Origin: Ascaphus truei
Lineage: Eukaryota > Chordata > Amphibia > Anura > Ascaphidae
NCBI GenBank assembly: GCA_036426205.1
Contig: WSYH01002485.1
Span: 21,889-85,888, forward strand
Direction: 5' to 3'
DNA: 64,000 nucleotides
This document shows positions 1-10,959 of this stretch, piece after piece (the first letter of the stretch is position 1; every line of letters begins with the position of its first letter). Under the pieces are notes generated by a model that saw only the letters and a list, made by a program, of their open reading frames with translations, was not told the origin of the DNA and made no database searches. Position numbers and translations under genes: made by a program.

Positions 1-2
1 CC

Positions 3-143
3 ATCGAACACATAGTGTTACCACCCCAAGGAGGGGATAGATTAAGGATCTTACATCAGAGAGAGGCACACTGGATACATACACTCAATTCTCTGCAGCC
101 CAACGGACTCAACATTGATTGGGATCTACGTTGTTTTCTTTAA
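3..143 (+). pseudogene. Penelope-like element, C-terminal end of GIY-YIG endonuclease (partial)
   Basis: An open frame of 46 codons running in from the window edge ends at a TAA at 141..143. It contains LHQREAHWI and LQPNGLN, which match the end of the complete GIY-YIG module at 52438..52956 in this same window (LHQREAYWI, LQPNGLN). It is therefore the last part of a second PLE copy on the plus strand. The upstream reverse transcriptase and most of the endonuclease lie outside the window, so whether the copy was intact cannot be judged. Confidence 0.85.
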
Positions 144-262
144 GCATACGAAACAAAATCATAAAATGAATGCCTACTTCTGTGATAGACTAACTAAACT
201 TTGTTCCAGCCCTTTCAACTGGTTGCTGCCATGTATAGCAAAAAAAAATTGAATATTATCTG

Positions 263-960
263 TTAGATGGGAACTGTGTCCCAAGAGGTTCTGTGCAATA
301 CTTCCGGGATACTGCTATGAGGTTCGACAAAATCCGTTCTGGGTTTTCAGAGTCCGGTCCAGGATTTTGCTCTTGCTGGCAGGATCGTCCATTTTTGCTC
401 CTGGCAACTTACATTAAAAGACCAGCCCTGTAAGCAGGAAGTATCAGAGAAAAGTTCCAGTTCATGCTGAGTACATGCAACGTGCTTACCTATTGTCTTC
501 CTTGTTACCAGACCCGGCTCACTTACCTCGACTACCCCTGTCTTCAGCCTGCCTCGACCTATGCATCCACACCGACTTCACAACTCTGCTTCCATCCCTG
601 ACCTTCGGCCTACGAGTCACTACTCTATCAGGACTCTGTCCCTGGGCTCAGGTCGGTTCTTTCACCTTCCTACTCAGCCGTGCGGTTCCGTTTCCTGCTT
701 GAGACGTGCATCGTTACAACTGCAATATGCGAAGGGGGAATCCTCCCCGAACTGGATGCAGGGGAGCATCGATGCCCCGAGCTTCCAGGCTCTAGGAGAG
801 AGACTGATTGTTGTGGTGGGAACTCGGTCCCAAATGAGTCCAGGCAATTCTTCTGGGTACTGCGATATGTGAAGGGGGCGTCCTCCCCGAACTGAATGCA
901 GGGGAGCGGCGATACACCCAGCCTCCAGGCTCTAGGTGAGAGACTGAAGCAGGAAACCTA
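263..960 (-). repeat. LTR-derived repeat with internal tandem duplication
   Basis: Two segments, about 717..815 and 862..950, are direct repeats of each other (AAGGGGG..TCCTCCCCGAACT, GGATGCAGGGGAGC, CCAGGCTCTAG). A second shared block (GGGAACT..GTCCCAA...ACTGC.ATG) is at 268..318 and 818..872. Read on the minus strand these blocks resemble part of the LTR at 46340..47108 (ATCG.T.CCCCTGCATCCAGT, then CAGTA.C), so this is probably a divergent, rearranged LTR of the same superfamily. No coding potential is evident. Confidence 0.55.
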
Positions 961-1310
961 GCTGCCATTAATACCTGTTCCTTAATTAGGAAAGCAGGTG
1001 AGGGGAATTAGAACCATTATAAACTCTAGCCTGGACTTTCCATCCACCAGCCTCAGTAAATGTAAACTCCCCTCATGCCCATCTCTCTCACTCTCTCTCC
1101 ATCCCCTCTCTCTCCATCCCCTCTCCCCATACCCTCTCTCTACCCCATCTCTTCTCTCTCCCCCATCCCCTCTCATCCCCTCTCTCCCTCTCCATTCCTC
1201 ACCTCTTACTCCCCTCATGCCCCCTCTGTCGCTTGCTCTCCATCCCCTCTCTCCCCATCCCCTCTCTCCCTCTCTCTCTCCCCATCCCCTCCCCCTCTCT
1301 CCCCACCCAG

Positions 1311-1343
1311 AGAAGTCTCTAGAGAAGAGGAAACAGCATCCCG
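1311..1343 (+). other. Candidate 33-nt microexon, copy 1
   Basis: A 33-nt purine-rich segment is preceded by a long pyrimidine tract ending in CCACCCAG and followed directly by GTAAGTGG, so it carries textbook acceptor and donor signals. The length is a multiple of three. It is nearly identical (29 of 33) to 2059..2091. It could be a chance product of a purine island in CT-rich DNA, or a tandemly duplicated exon of an unrecognised gene. No host gene could be assigned. Confidence 0.3.
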
Positions 1344-2058
1344 GTAAGTGGCCCTGAGAGAGGGGGGGAAGGAGACTACATCTCTCCCCATCTCTTTTCC
1401 TCTCTTTCCCGTCTCTCTTTTTCTCCCTTTCTTCCCCTCTCTTTATCTTATTGATTTATCTGCAATATCTATACCCCTAATGAAGTCACGAGGGCTATCC
1501 TTGTGTGTGTACATTATTTTGAGATTTCCTCTTTACCAAGCCTGTCAAACTCAAAATAACTTGGGGGCCAATTCTTAAGTCTGACTGCAAGACCCAGGCT
1601 GCACAAAGAAAAAATAAATAGTCACTATAACCTAGGTATACACTTTTTTCTTGAGCTTTCCTTAATAAAATATTTAAACATCTCTGGTATCTCTCTCCCA
1701 CACCCCTACTCTCTCTCTCCCCTCCATTCCCTCTCTGTCCCTCATCCCTTCTCTCCTTTATTCCCTCTCTCTCCCCGATCACCTCTCTCTCCCTCATCCC
1801 TTCTCTCCTTTATCCCCTCTCTCTCCCCCATCTCCTCCCTCTCCCCATCCCCCGTCTTTCTCCCATTCCCTCTTTCTTGCCCATCCATTCACTCTCCCCA
1901 TCCCCTCTCTATACCACATCCCCTCTCTTTCCACATCCTCTCTCCCTTGCCATCATCCCCACCCTCTCCCCAATTCTCTCCCCACCCCGTTCTCCCATCC
2001 CCATCCCTTTCTCCCCATTTCCTCTCTCCATCTCCCAATCCACTCTCTCCCCATCCAG

Positions 2059-2091
2059 AGTAGTCTCTATAGAAGAGGAAACAGAATCCCT
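2059..2091 (+). other. Candidate 33-nt microexon, copy 2
   Basis: This is the second copy of the microexon-like unit, again with a pyrimidine tract plus CCATCCAG before it and GTAAGTGGCCCTGAG after it. The four differences from copy 1 leave both splice signals intact. Expression cannot be inferred from sequence. Confidence 0.3.
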
Positions 2092-2306
2092 GTAAGTGGC
2101 CCTGAGTGAGGGGGGACGGGGACGACGACGACGACACACAACTGTCTCTCCCCCCTCTCTCTCTTCCCCCTCTCTCTCTACCCTCTATTTCCCCCTATCT
2201 CTCTTCCTCTAGTGTCGCCCCCTCTCTCTTTCTCTCTCTCTCTCTCTCCCTTCCCCCTTTCTCTCTTCCCCCCCCCCTCACTTGTTAACACATTTTGTAC
2301 TGTATG

Positions 2307-2501
2307 TGTATCACTTTGGCTTGTTTTACATCAGGGCTGTCAAATCCGACAGGTGGGGAGAGCTGTCGCCGAGCCTCTGATGGCTGCCGGTGGCCTTGGT
2401 TGCAGCGCAGCATCTGCTGCTGAGCGGGCGCGGGCTGCATGGCGACATCCCGTGGGCCTTGGGTTTGACAGTCCTGATATAAAACAAGCCAAAGTGATAC
2501 A
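2307..2501. mobile_element. Short inverted-repeat DNA element (hAT-like MITE)
   Basis: The two ends are near-perfect inverted repeats of about 38 bp (TGTATCACTTTGG...CTGTCAAA on the left, TTTGACAG...CCAAAGTGATACA on the right) around a 120 bp GC-rich centre. The inner part of the repeat (CAGGGCTGTCAAA) resembles hAT-type termini. The superfamily is tentative because the inverted repeat extends beyond that motif and no clear 8-bp duplication is visible. Confidence 0.6.
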
Positions 2502-2504
2502 TTG

Positions 2505-3430
2505 TAACATTCTACAGTATTTTGTCTAATCTAAAACGTCAAACGCTTCAGGGCTGTAAGAGCTGCAAGAGGCTGAAAGGGCATTTCATCTAAAACTGAA
2601 ATGATCAAGTGAAGTTAATTTATTTAAGGATGCAACTTAGTCCTAATAATCTCAACCACTGCACAGGGGAAATCTGAGTCTATCCTCCATATATCTGAGA
2701 AATAACACTTCATGAGGGTTGTTGATTAAAAAAAAAGAAAAAAAAAGGATATTTTCATTTTTGAATACCCCCAGAAAATGCCTCACAGAGACCAAATATG
2801 TCCAATTTCAGCCCAATTTCTATGTTGAGTAAACACACTGTAAGAATGAGGACAAGAATGGGACAATGAACTGTCCCATGACTATGCAGACATAACAAAG
2901 AAGATATTAATCTTCTAATGCACTCAGACACCAACTTTCAAAATATCAGGCTCTTCATAGCTGGTATAATAATACATCTTATCTCCTCTACACACCCAAA
3001 AGTCTGGTGAAAATAGTAAAGCCCAGGGGCTTGGGAGCCCCCGGGTGATGTATTTCAGATCTGCCTGTGGCTGTCAACTTTCAAGAGGTCTAATTGCTAA
3101 ATGATCTTCTCCTGTATGGGAGGGAGACCCTTATCCGCGCGCCTCTCTATTCTCTAACCACCAGGGGAAGCTACAGTAAGAAGAGGCTCTTGGGAGTTAT
3201 CTCCTGAATGTTGAAGCCAGGGTGAGAAATCACTCAGGCTCTCTCTGCGGTATCACCCAAATCTGTCACTAGGTCCCCACTCAGGCTGTCAAGGGCTCTT
3301 CTAACCCTGTGCCTCTTGCTTCAGCGGACGTAACTCTTCCAGCACTGGAGGGGTGCTGCAGGGGCATGTTGCATTGCTCATCATATATTTTGTTTTAAAT
3401 ATGTATGTTAACAGTAGTTTTTTTGGAGTG
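2505..3430. other. Unassigned intergenic stretch
   Basis: No open frame with recognisable protein content, tandem repeat or terminal repeat was found. A more GC-rich part at about 3015..3350 may be an old repeat fragment, but it matches nothing else in the window. Confidence 0.4.
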
Positions 3431-3455
3431 GAACGTTTGTAATGTAAAAGTACAG

Positions 3456-3725
3456 CTACGACATGCATAAAAAGTAGTGGTGCTCTGTGTTTATAAATAA
3501 AATTAGTGTTACTCTGGGTTTTTAAATAAAATTAGTGTTACTGTGAGTCAGCAAACCAAAAAAGTAGTGGTATATAAATAAGAAAGTAGTGGTACGCCTC
3601 ATTTATACATAAACAAAAAGTTGTTGTATTCTGGGTTTATAAATAAGAATGTAGTAGTATTCGGGGTTTATAGATGAAAAATATCAGTACTCTGCGCCTG
3701 AAAAGTAGCGGTTTGCAAAAATAAC
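3456..3725 (+). repeat. Degenerate minisatellite, TAGTGGTACTCTGGGTTTAT type
   Basis: Roughly seven imperfect copies of a unit of about 35 to 45 bp, built around GTAGTGGT, CTCTGGGTTTAT and AAATAA. A second array of the same unit is at about 11650..11840, on the same strand. Confidence 0.65.
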
Positions 3726-3779
3726 TTTTTACCACCTAGTAGCACAGTGCTGGTTCTCAGTTTTCCGTATCCCCCGCAC

Positions 3780-4450
3780 TCTCGCTTCACGCTGTCCTCC
3801 CTGCTAATGAAGATGGATGGTTTTGTGATGTAAGCAAGGAAGTGTTCACTGGGCCCTGTTGTAATCTGTCCTTTTCTTGTTTTGCCGGCTCTGCTTCATC
3901 CTGAGCGGTGGGACTGGAGGTCCTTGAAATAACCCCTTGAAAAATCCAGAGTTTGCCCCTTTCACTGCTGTGCCATTATTTGCGTCCTGCGTAAATATGG
4001 TTTCTGTTTTTACTCCTGACGAAGCACTACGTGTGAAACGCGTAGAGGTTACGTGAGACTGTTCCCGTGGAGTTTGCAGGCGGAGGTTGTGCAGGGCTGT
4101 TTGCTTCCAATTGCCTGGATGGGTATGTACTTAGATCGGTTCCGGATCCTTTCTTAGTACTAATGTGGATGCGGCATTGTCCTGCCTTACCCCTCCGCTG
4201 TATGTTGGTGAAAGCCAGTTTTTTAACCCTCGTTTTAATTCTTTACTTGTCATTTTTGTCTTGATTTGGTTGCCACTTGGTACATCCGTTAATCGTGATT
4301 ATTTTTAACATTAAAGATCCTTGTCGCTTAGTGCGCCTGTCTGTCATTTCTTTTCTTGCCTGTGAGCTCCCCTTTGGGATCTCACGTTTATAGGGGGTGT
4401 GTGGAGTCCCCCTGACTGACGGCAGCAAGAGGGACTATATGCATGGACAG
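3780..4450 (+). repeat. PLE-derived non-coding segment with hammerhead-like motif
   Basis: The segment surrounds a hammerhead-like core at 4011..4050. Downstream it has AACATTAAAGATCCTTG, the same layout (hammerhead core, then a short A-rich AATAAAG/TTAAAG block) as 4831..4930 and the minus-strand copy near 42880. No protein-coding part of a PLE is attached here, so it is either a truncated PLE end or a non-autonomous relative. Confidence 0.5.
4011..4050 (+). ncRNA. Hammerhead ribozyme-like motif, copy 1
   Basis: The order CTGACGA (4016..4022), a short stem II (GCAC, loop TAC, GTGT), GAAA (4035..4038) and CGCGTA follows the hammerhead core CUGANGA-stem II-GAAA-stem III-NUH. CTC before and GAG after can form the base of stem I. 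An extra A sits between the core and stem II. Stem III is only the self-complementary ACGCGT, so folding would probably need a dimer. PLEs are known to carry such minimal hammerheads. Activity is not shown. Confidence 0.55.
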
Positions 4451-4479
4451 CCCTAGCGCGGAGTGACAATTCTTTTTAT

Positions 4480-4675
4480 CGTGTGTGTGTATGTGTGTGT
4501 TTATGTGTGTGTAGACATTGTGAATTATGTATGAAATAATATTTTTTAAATAAAAAAAAGTTGTAATAAAAATATTTTTTATTTATTTAACTTTGACACA
4601 CACACGCGCGCGCACACGCGCACACATACATACATACATACATACATACATACACACACACACATACATACATTA
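4480..4675. repeat. TG and CA/CATA microsatellites
   Basis: A GT-rich tract (about 4481..4515) is followed by A/T-rich DNA and then a compound CACG/CA/CATA tract at about 4596..4672. Confidence 0.85.
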
Positions 4676-4684
4676 CAGCATCGG

Positions 4685-5130
4685 TAGCGGCGCAAAATCA
4701 TTCATTTCCTCATCTTCTCTCTCGTCTGTCCGCTCCAAACTCACTGCCGCACTGTGTAGCACGCGCCCGCACTATATAACCAGCCTTAAGAGGGCCTGCC
4801 CTTTTAATGAATACATTTATGGGATTATCAGACTTCTTGATAAAGTGCACTAGCACGAAACGCGTAGAAGGGTTGCAGCCCTCTAATTTATGGCTTCTCA
4901 ATAAAGGACTTTGTTTGCCAGACCTGCTATCCTCACTTATTGCTGTGCGCTGCACACTCTTCGCATTTGGACTCTTTACCTGGATACAGCAGCACGCTTT
5001 GGAAGGGAGCCACTGGGGGATAAAAGTATCGTGAGTACGTTTACCTGGGGCCAACCCAATGAGGTAAGGGGAGGGTGTCTCTGGGCAACCTACCCCCACC
5101 TTCAGGGTAATCTTAGTACTGTTATTATTT
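4685..5130 (+). repeat. PLE-derived non-coding segment with second hammerhead-like motif
   Basis: The segment carries the core at 4831..4870, followed by TTCTCAATAAAGGACTTTG and a GC-balanced tail. The layout is parallel to the 4011..4050 copy. Confidence 0.5.
4831..4870 (+). ncRNA. Hammerhead ribozyme-like motif, copy 2
   Basis: Stem I CTTC (4833..4836)/GAAG (4867..4870), core TTGATAA (4837..4843), stem II GTGC-ACTA-GCAC (4845..4856), GAAA (4857..4860) and CGCGTA (4861..4866). Relative to CUGANGA the first and sixth core bases are both changed (C to T and G to A). These are the two bases that pair in the folded ribozyme, so the pair is kept as U-A. The extra A before stem II is again present. 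Confidence 0.55.
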
Positions 5131-6840
5131 GATTAGTCACTACCCAGTATGTGCTCCCTTCCATTTAATGTATACGGATCCAAGCACTTTTGAGCACCAT
5201 TCTTTCACCAAACTGGGATTATCAGACAGGCTACTGTGTGTTAAAATTTATTACTAATCTTTCTAACTCTTGGTTTCCTTTTAAGACTAGCCTTGTTTTA
5301 AACAGGAATCATTTTCAGTGACCATTTTATCATCCACCGCCTCACCCCATTACTTCCACAAACCCCGTTATTATCCTCACTCTTTCTACAGGATGTTTAC
5401 TGCAAGAAGAACCCTTTGTGTATGCAGATTTATCTCTAATGAATGAACCTTGTCACAAATATACAGACACCAGCATGGGTTTGTTAAAAAAATATATGCT
5501 ATGTAGATGAAACGGAGATTCCAAACATACAGCTATATTTACAAATAATACATATACAGTATATTCATACATTACAAATACATTGAAATAATGTCAGCAA
5601 AACATGTGAGACATTATGTCGGGTGGAGGTTACATCAAAAGCACACAAATTTTTTAAAATAAAACCTGCCTCTTCTCTATTCTACATTTACTTGACAGAA
5701 TTCAGCAATAAATAGATTCTAGATTAGCTCATGCAAAGATGCATGTGTTTACCTCTATCTTTCTGTAAGCACATACTGTATGGCGCGTGACACAGACAAC
5801 CAAACTGCTTTGTAGCCCTAAGCAGTGGTATGGTGATCTAGGACACTTGGTGGTAGCTATTTTGCCGTGACCAAACCTCTGCCGCTGTTTAGCCACCACT
5901 GACCTAAATATATTTTGGAATTAGTGACGTCACGATGTCCTCATGAAGTGCATAGTTACAAAATAATGTTTTAGGAGGAAGGTAAGCACATTATAAAGTG
6001 CTGGAGACAGAGCAAGAATTATGGTTCAAAACGCTTACATAAAATGTATCCTAATAAAGGATAGTCAGTAAGAGGTCTGAAAAAACAAATTTGGTAAAAG
6101 AACGCATCGTTCAGGAGTGGGAGCAGCTGGATCAGCGCGTTATTGATAATGCAATCAGTGGCATTCTCATCTTCAGGCGTGCGTTTCAGCAGAAGGAGAC
6201 ATTTTGAACACACACTTTGAGCGATACATTGAACTCAAACTTTATAGTAATCTTAGTGTTTCAGATTAGATTACAACAGTTTAACACATTTACATGCTAT
6301 GAAGGAAAAACTCCTATTTCTCGTCTAATGAACATGAACCTACCGCAGTGCATCTAGTACTTGTTGACACAATATAGTGACATCAATTTAGTTAACATCA
6401 GTTGATTGTCTACATTGTGCTTCTTATATATTGTTAATCTACATAACAGACATACAATTGTGCAAATGTTTGTGGGGATTGAGTGATAAATATATAAGAT
6501 ATGATGAAAAATGAAAGGGGTTCCTTTTTTTCCTGAACACGGTGCATATATGTGTAGATCTATATATACACACACATTTATATAGATATATGTTTAATAA
6601 CCAGAGTTGGCACTTTAAAGCTGAAGTTCAGCAATCCTTCCTTGATCACTATGTATCATTATATATAGTAATACACTGAGCAAAATACTTGTGCACCTCT
6701 AATCTATAAAACTATGTTCTTGTTTAGAGAGGAGAAGCCACAGAAAAATACATTACTGACCCCGTTTCGTCATGTCTGAAAATAGCAAATATAATCAAGA
6801 ATCCCTTTTTTAAGCAACTGGAGTTTTTCCTTCAATAAAT
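5131..6840. other. Unassigned AT-rich intergenic stretch
   Basis: No reading frame resembling a known protein and no terminal repeats were found. Short frames are unremarkable. Confidence 0.4.
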
Positions 6841-7095
6841 CGAATGCAAAGTGGGTGGGGGGGAGGTGCCCCACAACACACCCCAAACCCCCCGCCCCAA
6901 ACAAAAAAAAGAAATAAAAAGAAAAAAAAAAAAAAAATAAACAAAAAAACAATAAGAAACAAAAACAAAACACAAAAAAACAAGATCAAAAATCAAAGGC
7001 AACACAACACACCACCCAAATCACCCCCATGCCACGCAACCACACCCTCCCCCACAACACCCCCCCCCCCCCCCCCACCCCCCCCCCCCCCCCCA
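6841..7095. repeat. A-rich then C-rich low-complexity tract
   Basis: AAAC/AAAG-type sequence is followed by two long C homopolymer runs around 7061..7095. The open frame across it is an artefact of composition. Confidence 0.85.
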
Positions 7096-7940
7096 CAGTT
7101 TTGCAGCTGGCAGACTTTAGTAAATAACCCTCCTAGTGTATAAAGATACTCAGTATCATTATACAGGGCTGCAAGAGGAGTTTATAAAACAGCTGATCGT
7201 GTGGAAAATCTCACTAGAAGAGCAGCACGGACTGGTTCAATTTGGATTTTGGCGTGTGCTGATACCCACTAAAGCATCAGTCAGTTCCTCTCAATGGCAG
7301 GTCTCTTATCGCTGCCGGGATAGATAACGTCGCCTTAAAAGTGTAAAGCAGACACGGGCCAGTACAGTAATTCGCAGCTCTGAGAGGACGAGGCAACGTC
7401 AGTTACACTCTCCCAAGAATCTGACAAATTTGCAGCTCAGTATAAATAACGTGATGGGTGTTTTGTTACTTTGGCTCCGACACCTTCTTATCAAGCGGAT
7501 TTGCTGCAGAAGAGTGGTGGAAACATGGCAGGTGACATAGAGCAATGGAGTGGAACATTGGGAGAGGAGATACCAATAGGACTTGGACAATGTGGACAGA
7601 GAGAACCCAATGCGTGTGTCTGATTGTTTTTTCCCTGCAGAATAGGATGGAAAATTCCAGAATGTTAATGATATTGGTTGAACAGCCAGAAATGCAACAT
7701 GTAGTGTAATTTGTTTAGGAGTAATTTAGTTATATTTGAAGTTTAGCCATTATCCTCACTCCTGAATCCCCTCATAAATAAATTCACATTTTGCTAATAA
7801 AAATCCTCAGAAATCTTCAACCAATCGGCAAAATAACGTTATATAATTAACCTCCGCAGGATTTTAATAAGCACAACAACAACAACTTTGCAACTGTGAG
7901 AACTTGACTTGCTAAATGCTGTGATTATTTGTACTCTCTC
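7096..7940. other. Unassigned intergenic stretch
   Basis: Nothing identifiable: no conserved protein-like frame, repeats or inverted ends. Confidence 0.4.
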
Positions 7941-7947
7941 CAATAAC

Positions 7948-8585
7948 TGTGAAGTCTCTCCTCCTGCATCTCACTATGCCCTCCCTATTGCCTTTTCTGT
8001 TTACTGTTTCCTCACTCCTTTGTAAACGTCTCTGTTCTCTCCAACTTCCCCACTCCCCACTGCACCATTATTTATACACCTCTCTCCCAACAACTTCTTT
8101 ACCCGTCAATAAAAAACACCCACACAAATCCTCGATTCACACCCTCTATCTACTCCTTCCTGCTGCTGGGGATCTCCCCTAAGCCTGAACCCAGACATAC
8201 ACACCTGATCTCACCCACACCTCCCTGCCATCTCCTCCCCTGTAAATGGTACTGGCCTTCTGATTTAATACTGACTAACTTTAAAACTCGCCCCACAAAT
8301 CAAGCATCCCAATAGCCTGCACTCATGGCTATTGTCCCACAGTCACTCCTACCACCCATTGTGGCCAAGCACTGCCATCTATAGCACTTATTCCCTCACC
8401 CGCAGTCTCTGTAAATCTCCCAACATACCACTTAGATTGTAAGCTCTTCAGGGCAGGGATTTCCTTTCCTATTGTCTGATTTTGCTGCGCTTATTGTATT
8501 ATTATAATTTCCCATACTGTATTCTTTGTGAAGCGCCGAGTACACTTTTGACGCTATATAAATAAAGACATACAATACAATGCAA
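7948..8585 (+). mobile_element. LINE 3' end, copy A (degenerate)
   Basis: The last part (about 8425..8580: ACTTAGATTGTAAGCTCT, GCAGGGATTTCCTTTCCT, then a CTATATAAATAAAGA tail) is closely related to 12725..12865. Upstream sequence also aligns (TGTCCCACA, GTGGCCAAGC, CATCT). This organisation is typical of CR1/L2-group LINE 3' ends. The coding part is broken. Confidence 0.65.
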
Positions 8586-8589
8586 TACA

Positions 8590-9035
8590 TATATGAGTCT
8601 GTCCTGGTTTTCTTTGCCAAAGTTCCATTGAGTTTTCTTACAGTCATTTGGTGAGAGTGAAGGCTCTTTACATGGTCAAAAAAAATGACTTTTCTAATTA
8701 TTGTATGCCAATCTGTAGGAAAATTAGCATGTTGCCAAGTTTAATTGTTTTTGGGAAAACAAAATGGCCACCCAATCTAGGGCTAATAGGAAGCCGCAAC
8801 GTTATCGGTTGTGGCCTTCTATTGGACAGTCATTTAGATCATCTTAAAAACCCCATAAATTAATACCGGTAACTTCACCAGCAAGGGTCACAAGAATTGT
8901 GGGGCGAGGGTTGGCGGACCTCAAAATAGCGCCGTTTTGATCAGGAGGACCTCTAGATTCGACCCGGTAAATAAAGTGGTTAATTAGAGAGCATTATTTG
9001 CAGGTTGATGCCGGGAAAGGTAACATTGGACATAA
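8590..9035. other. Unassigned stretch between LINE end and fold-back element
   Basis: No identifiable feature. GATTCGACCC at about 8954 resembles a tRNA-type B box, but no cloverleaf surrounds it. Confidence 0.35.
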
Positions 9036-9039
9036 TAGC

Positions 9040-10058
9040 TAAAAGCAGCATTCCAACCAGCCATTTCCCCCCCTTTAATATGTGCATCAATACAATCCAC
9101 ACAATGATAAGTAATTAGCTAAGTTGCCGACCGATCCGTTCTCCTGTGATCGATCGGCGAAGATTCGGCTCGGGGGTTCACTAAATGGCTGTCAGTGCAG
9201 CAGAAGAGAACCAAAGATGCAAAGTTATGTGGGGAGATCAAGGTGACCAGGCAGTCACTAGATACAATTGGTGCACTGCTAGAGATAGGGCAAGGCTCAA
9301 AAAGGGGTGTGCCAGACACTGTTTCAGAAGAGGAAGAGGATATTACTTTGTAAATGGTTGCTATAGAAACAAAAATGCTTATTACATTATAATACATTCA
9401 GTATGTAATTCAGAGTTGTTTAAAAAAATGCTATAAGTATTTTCTCATAGTACAGAACTGATTTATTAAAAAAACACATGTAGGATATTGCTTGGTCTGC
9501 AGCTTTAATCCAGCAAACGGTAAAAATCCTATGTTAAAATAAAAAAATTAAAAATCAGTTCTCTAATATTTGATAATACTATCTGCATTTTTTATTATCT
9601 CCTAAAGCCATTTTTAATGATTTAAAAAAAAAATGTACTGATCATCCTTTGGTTTCTACAGCAACCATTTTGAAATTCATATCCACTTAATCTTTTGAAA
9701 CCGGCTCTGACACATACCTTTTTGAGCTCTGCCCTTTGGCAACAAAGTATTACAAACAGATCTGTTGCTGAATTCCTAACAGCAAACTGTCTATTACTCT
9801 GAAACCTGTAACAATAATGTGTTACACTTAATATAATGTAACATATTAGCAACAGCATTTCACAGACTGCAGCACAAAGTTAGAAGGCGGCCATTTTGTT
9901 AGGTGGACAATCAGGATTCTTACAGATTTATAACAGGAGCCTCAAACGATTGCCAGATTTGTAAGACTGTAGAGTTATACATTGTCACATGCATTACATA
10001 TAAAAATAAGGGACAAAAAGGGGGAGGGACGTAGTATTGCTGCTTTAATTAAAGCTCA
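9040..10058. mobile_element. Fold-back (long inverted repeat) DNA element
   Basis: The left half (from AAAGCAGCATTCC at about 9041, through AGGCTCAAAAAGG and ATGGTTGCTATAGAAAC at about 9354..9370) is matched in inverse order on the right (GTTTCTACAGCAACCAT at about 9651, CCTTTTTGAGCTCTGCC, ending in ATTGCTGCTTTAATT near 10050). Arms are imperfect and several hundred bases long around an AT-rich centre. The right end TTTAATTAA would suit a TTAA-targeting superfamily (Kolobok or piggyBac), but that is only inferred. Confidence 0.6.
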
Positions 10059-10059
10059 A

Positions 10060-10520
10060 AATGCCTCTGTCAGCGTCAATTTTAGGGCAGAATCGAACTA
10101 GTTACAGCAGATGCACATGAGAAAGGCCAGCACTTTATCTGCACCATGGTATTAATTGGTTGCAGCCAACTAACGTTTATCTGTATGAAAGCAATGTGTT
10201 TTACCTCAGCCCTTTCCCTGCCCTCTACCTTCTTTGTGGTGGAGGGGAGATTAACCCCGTCACTACCATAGGGGCGAGTGATGGATTGCAGTTCTCTTTG
10301 GCAGTCAATGGGTTAAAGGTCTAGTCCAGTACAACAACAACAAAATGTTTTGCGGACAAATTGCCACTCCTCTGATTTTCTTCTGCATGGTCTTTAACTT
10401 CGCTATGTCCAGTTTCCATGTTGGGCGTTCAATTATTTTGGGTGAACTCTTTAAAATGGCCACCATGGTGATCTTGGTATAGTGCAGCCCTAATCATTGT
10501 AATACTGGAATCACTGCCAC
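10060..10520. other. Unassigned intergenic stretch
   Basis: No feature recognised. Confidence 0.35.
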
Positions 10521-10524
10521 ACTA

Positions 10525-10867
10525 CAGGCATACCCCGGTTTAAGGACACTCACTTTAAGTACACTCGCGAGTAAGTACATCTCGCTCAATAGGCAAACGG
10601 CAGCTCACGCATGCGCCTGTCAGCACGTCCTGAACAGCAATACTGGCTCCCTACCTCTACCGAAGCTGTGCGCAAGCGGGGAGACTATAGAGCCTGTTAC
10701 ACGTGTTATTTACATCAGTTATGCACGTATGACGATTGCAGTAACAGTACATACAGTGGCATCAAGTGGTGAAAAAGGTATTGCTTCACTTTAGACATTT
10801 CTTTCGGCTTTATCATACTAGCTGCTCCGTCCCATTGCGGTAACGTTATGTTGCGGGGGTATGCATG
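10525..10867. mobile_element. Tigger-like (Tc1/mariner) MITE, copy 1
   Basis: It begins CAGGCATACCCCGG after a TA and is nearly identical over most of its length to 59569..59898, which has both intact terminal repeats and a TA duplication. The right end here is worn (GGGGGTATGCATG). The termini resemble those of Tigger/pogo elements. There is no transposase. Confidence 0.8.
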
Positions 10868-10959
10868 ATTTCTTTAGGGGACCTAACCAGCCTTTAACAG
10901 AACAGTGTACAACTGTTTGATTATTAGGCTCGGTCTAACACGATACAGATACCTCTTAC

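Larger units (their letters stand above)
1064..2290 (+). repeat. CT-rich low-complexity tract, imperfect about 750 bp duplication
   Basis: Nearly all of this stretch is pyrimidine-rich (CTCTCTCCCCATCCC-like). Two equivalent non-pyrimidine islands, 1311..1368 and 2059..2116, show it contains an imperfect duplication with a period near 748 bp. The stretch between them (about 1480..1680) is more complex and includes a TGTCAAACTCAAA motif reminiscent of hAT-type ends. Long reading frames here are produced by the pyrimidine bias and are not considered genes. Confidence 0.7.

Noticed and set aside
8945..8975. Possible tRNA or tRNA-derived SINE (GATTCGACCC)
   Set aside because: Only a B-box-like word; no A box at the right spacing and no cloverleaf pairing.
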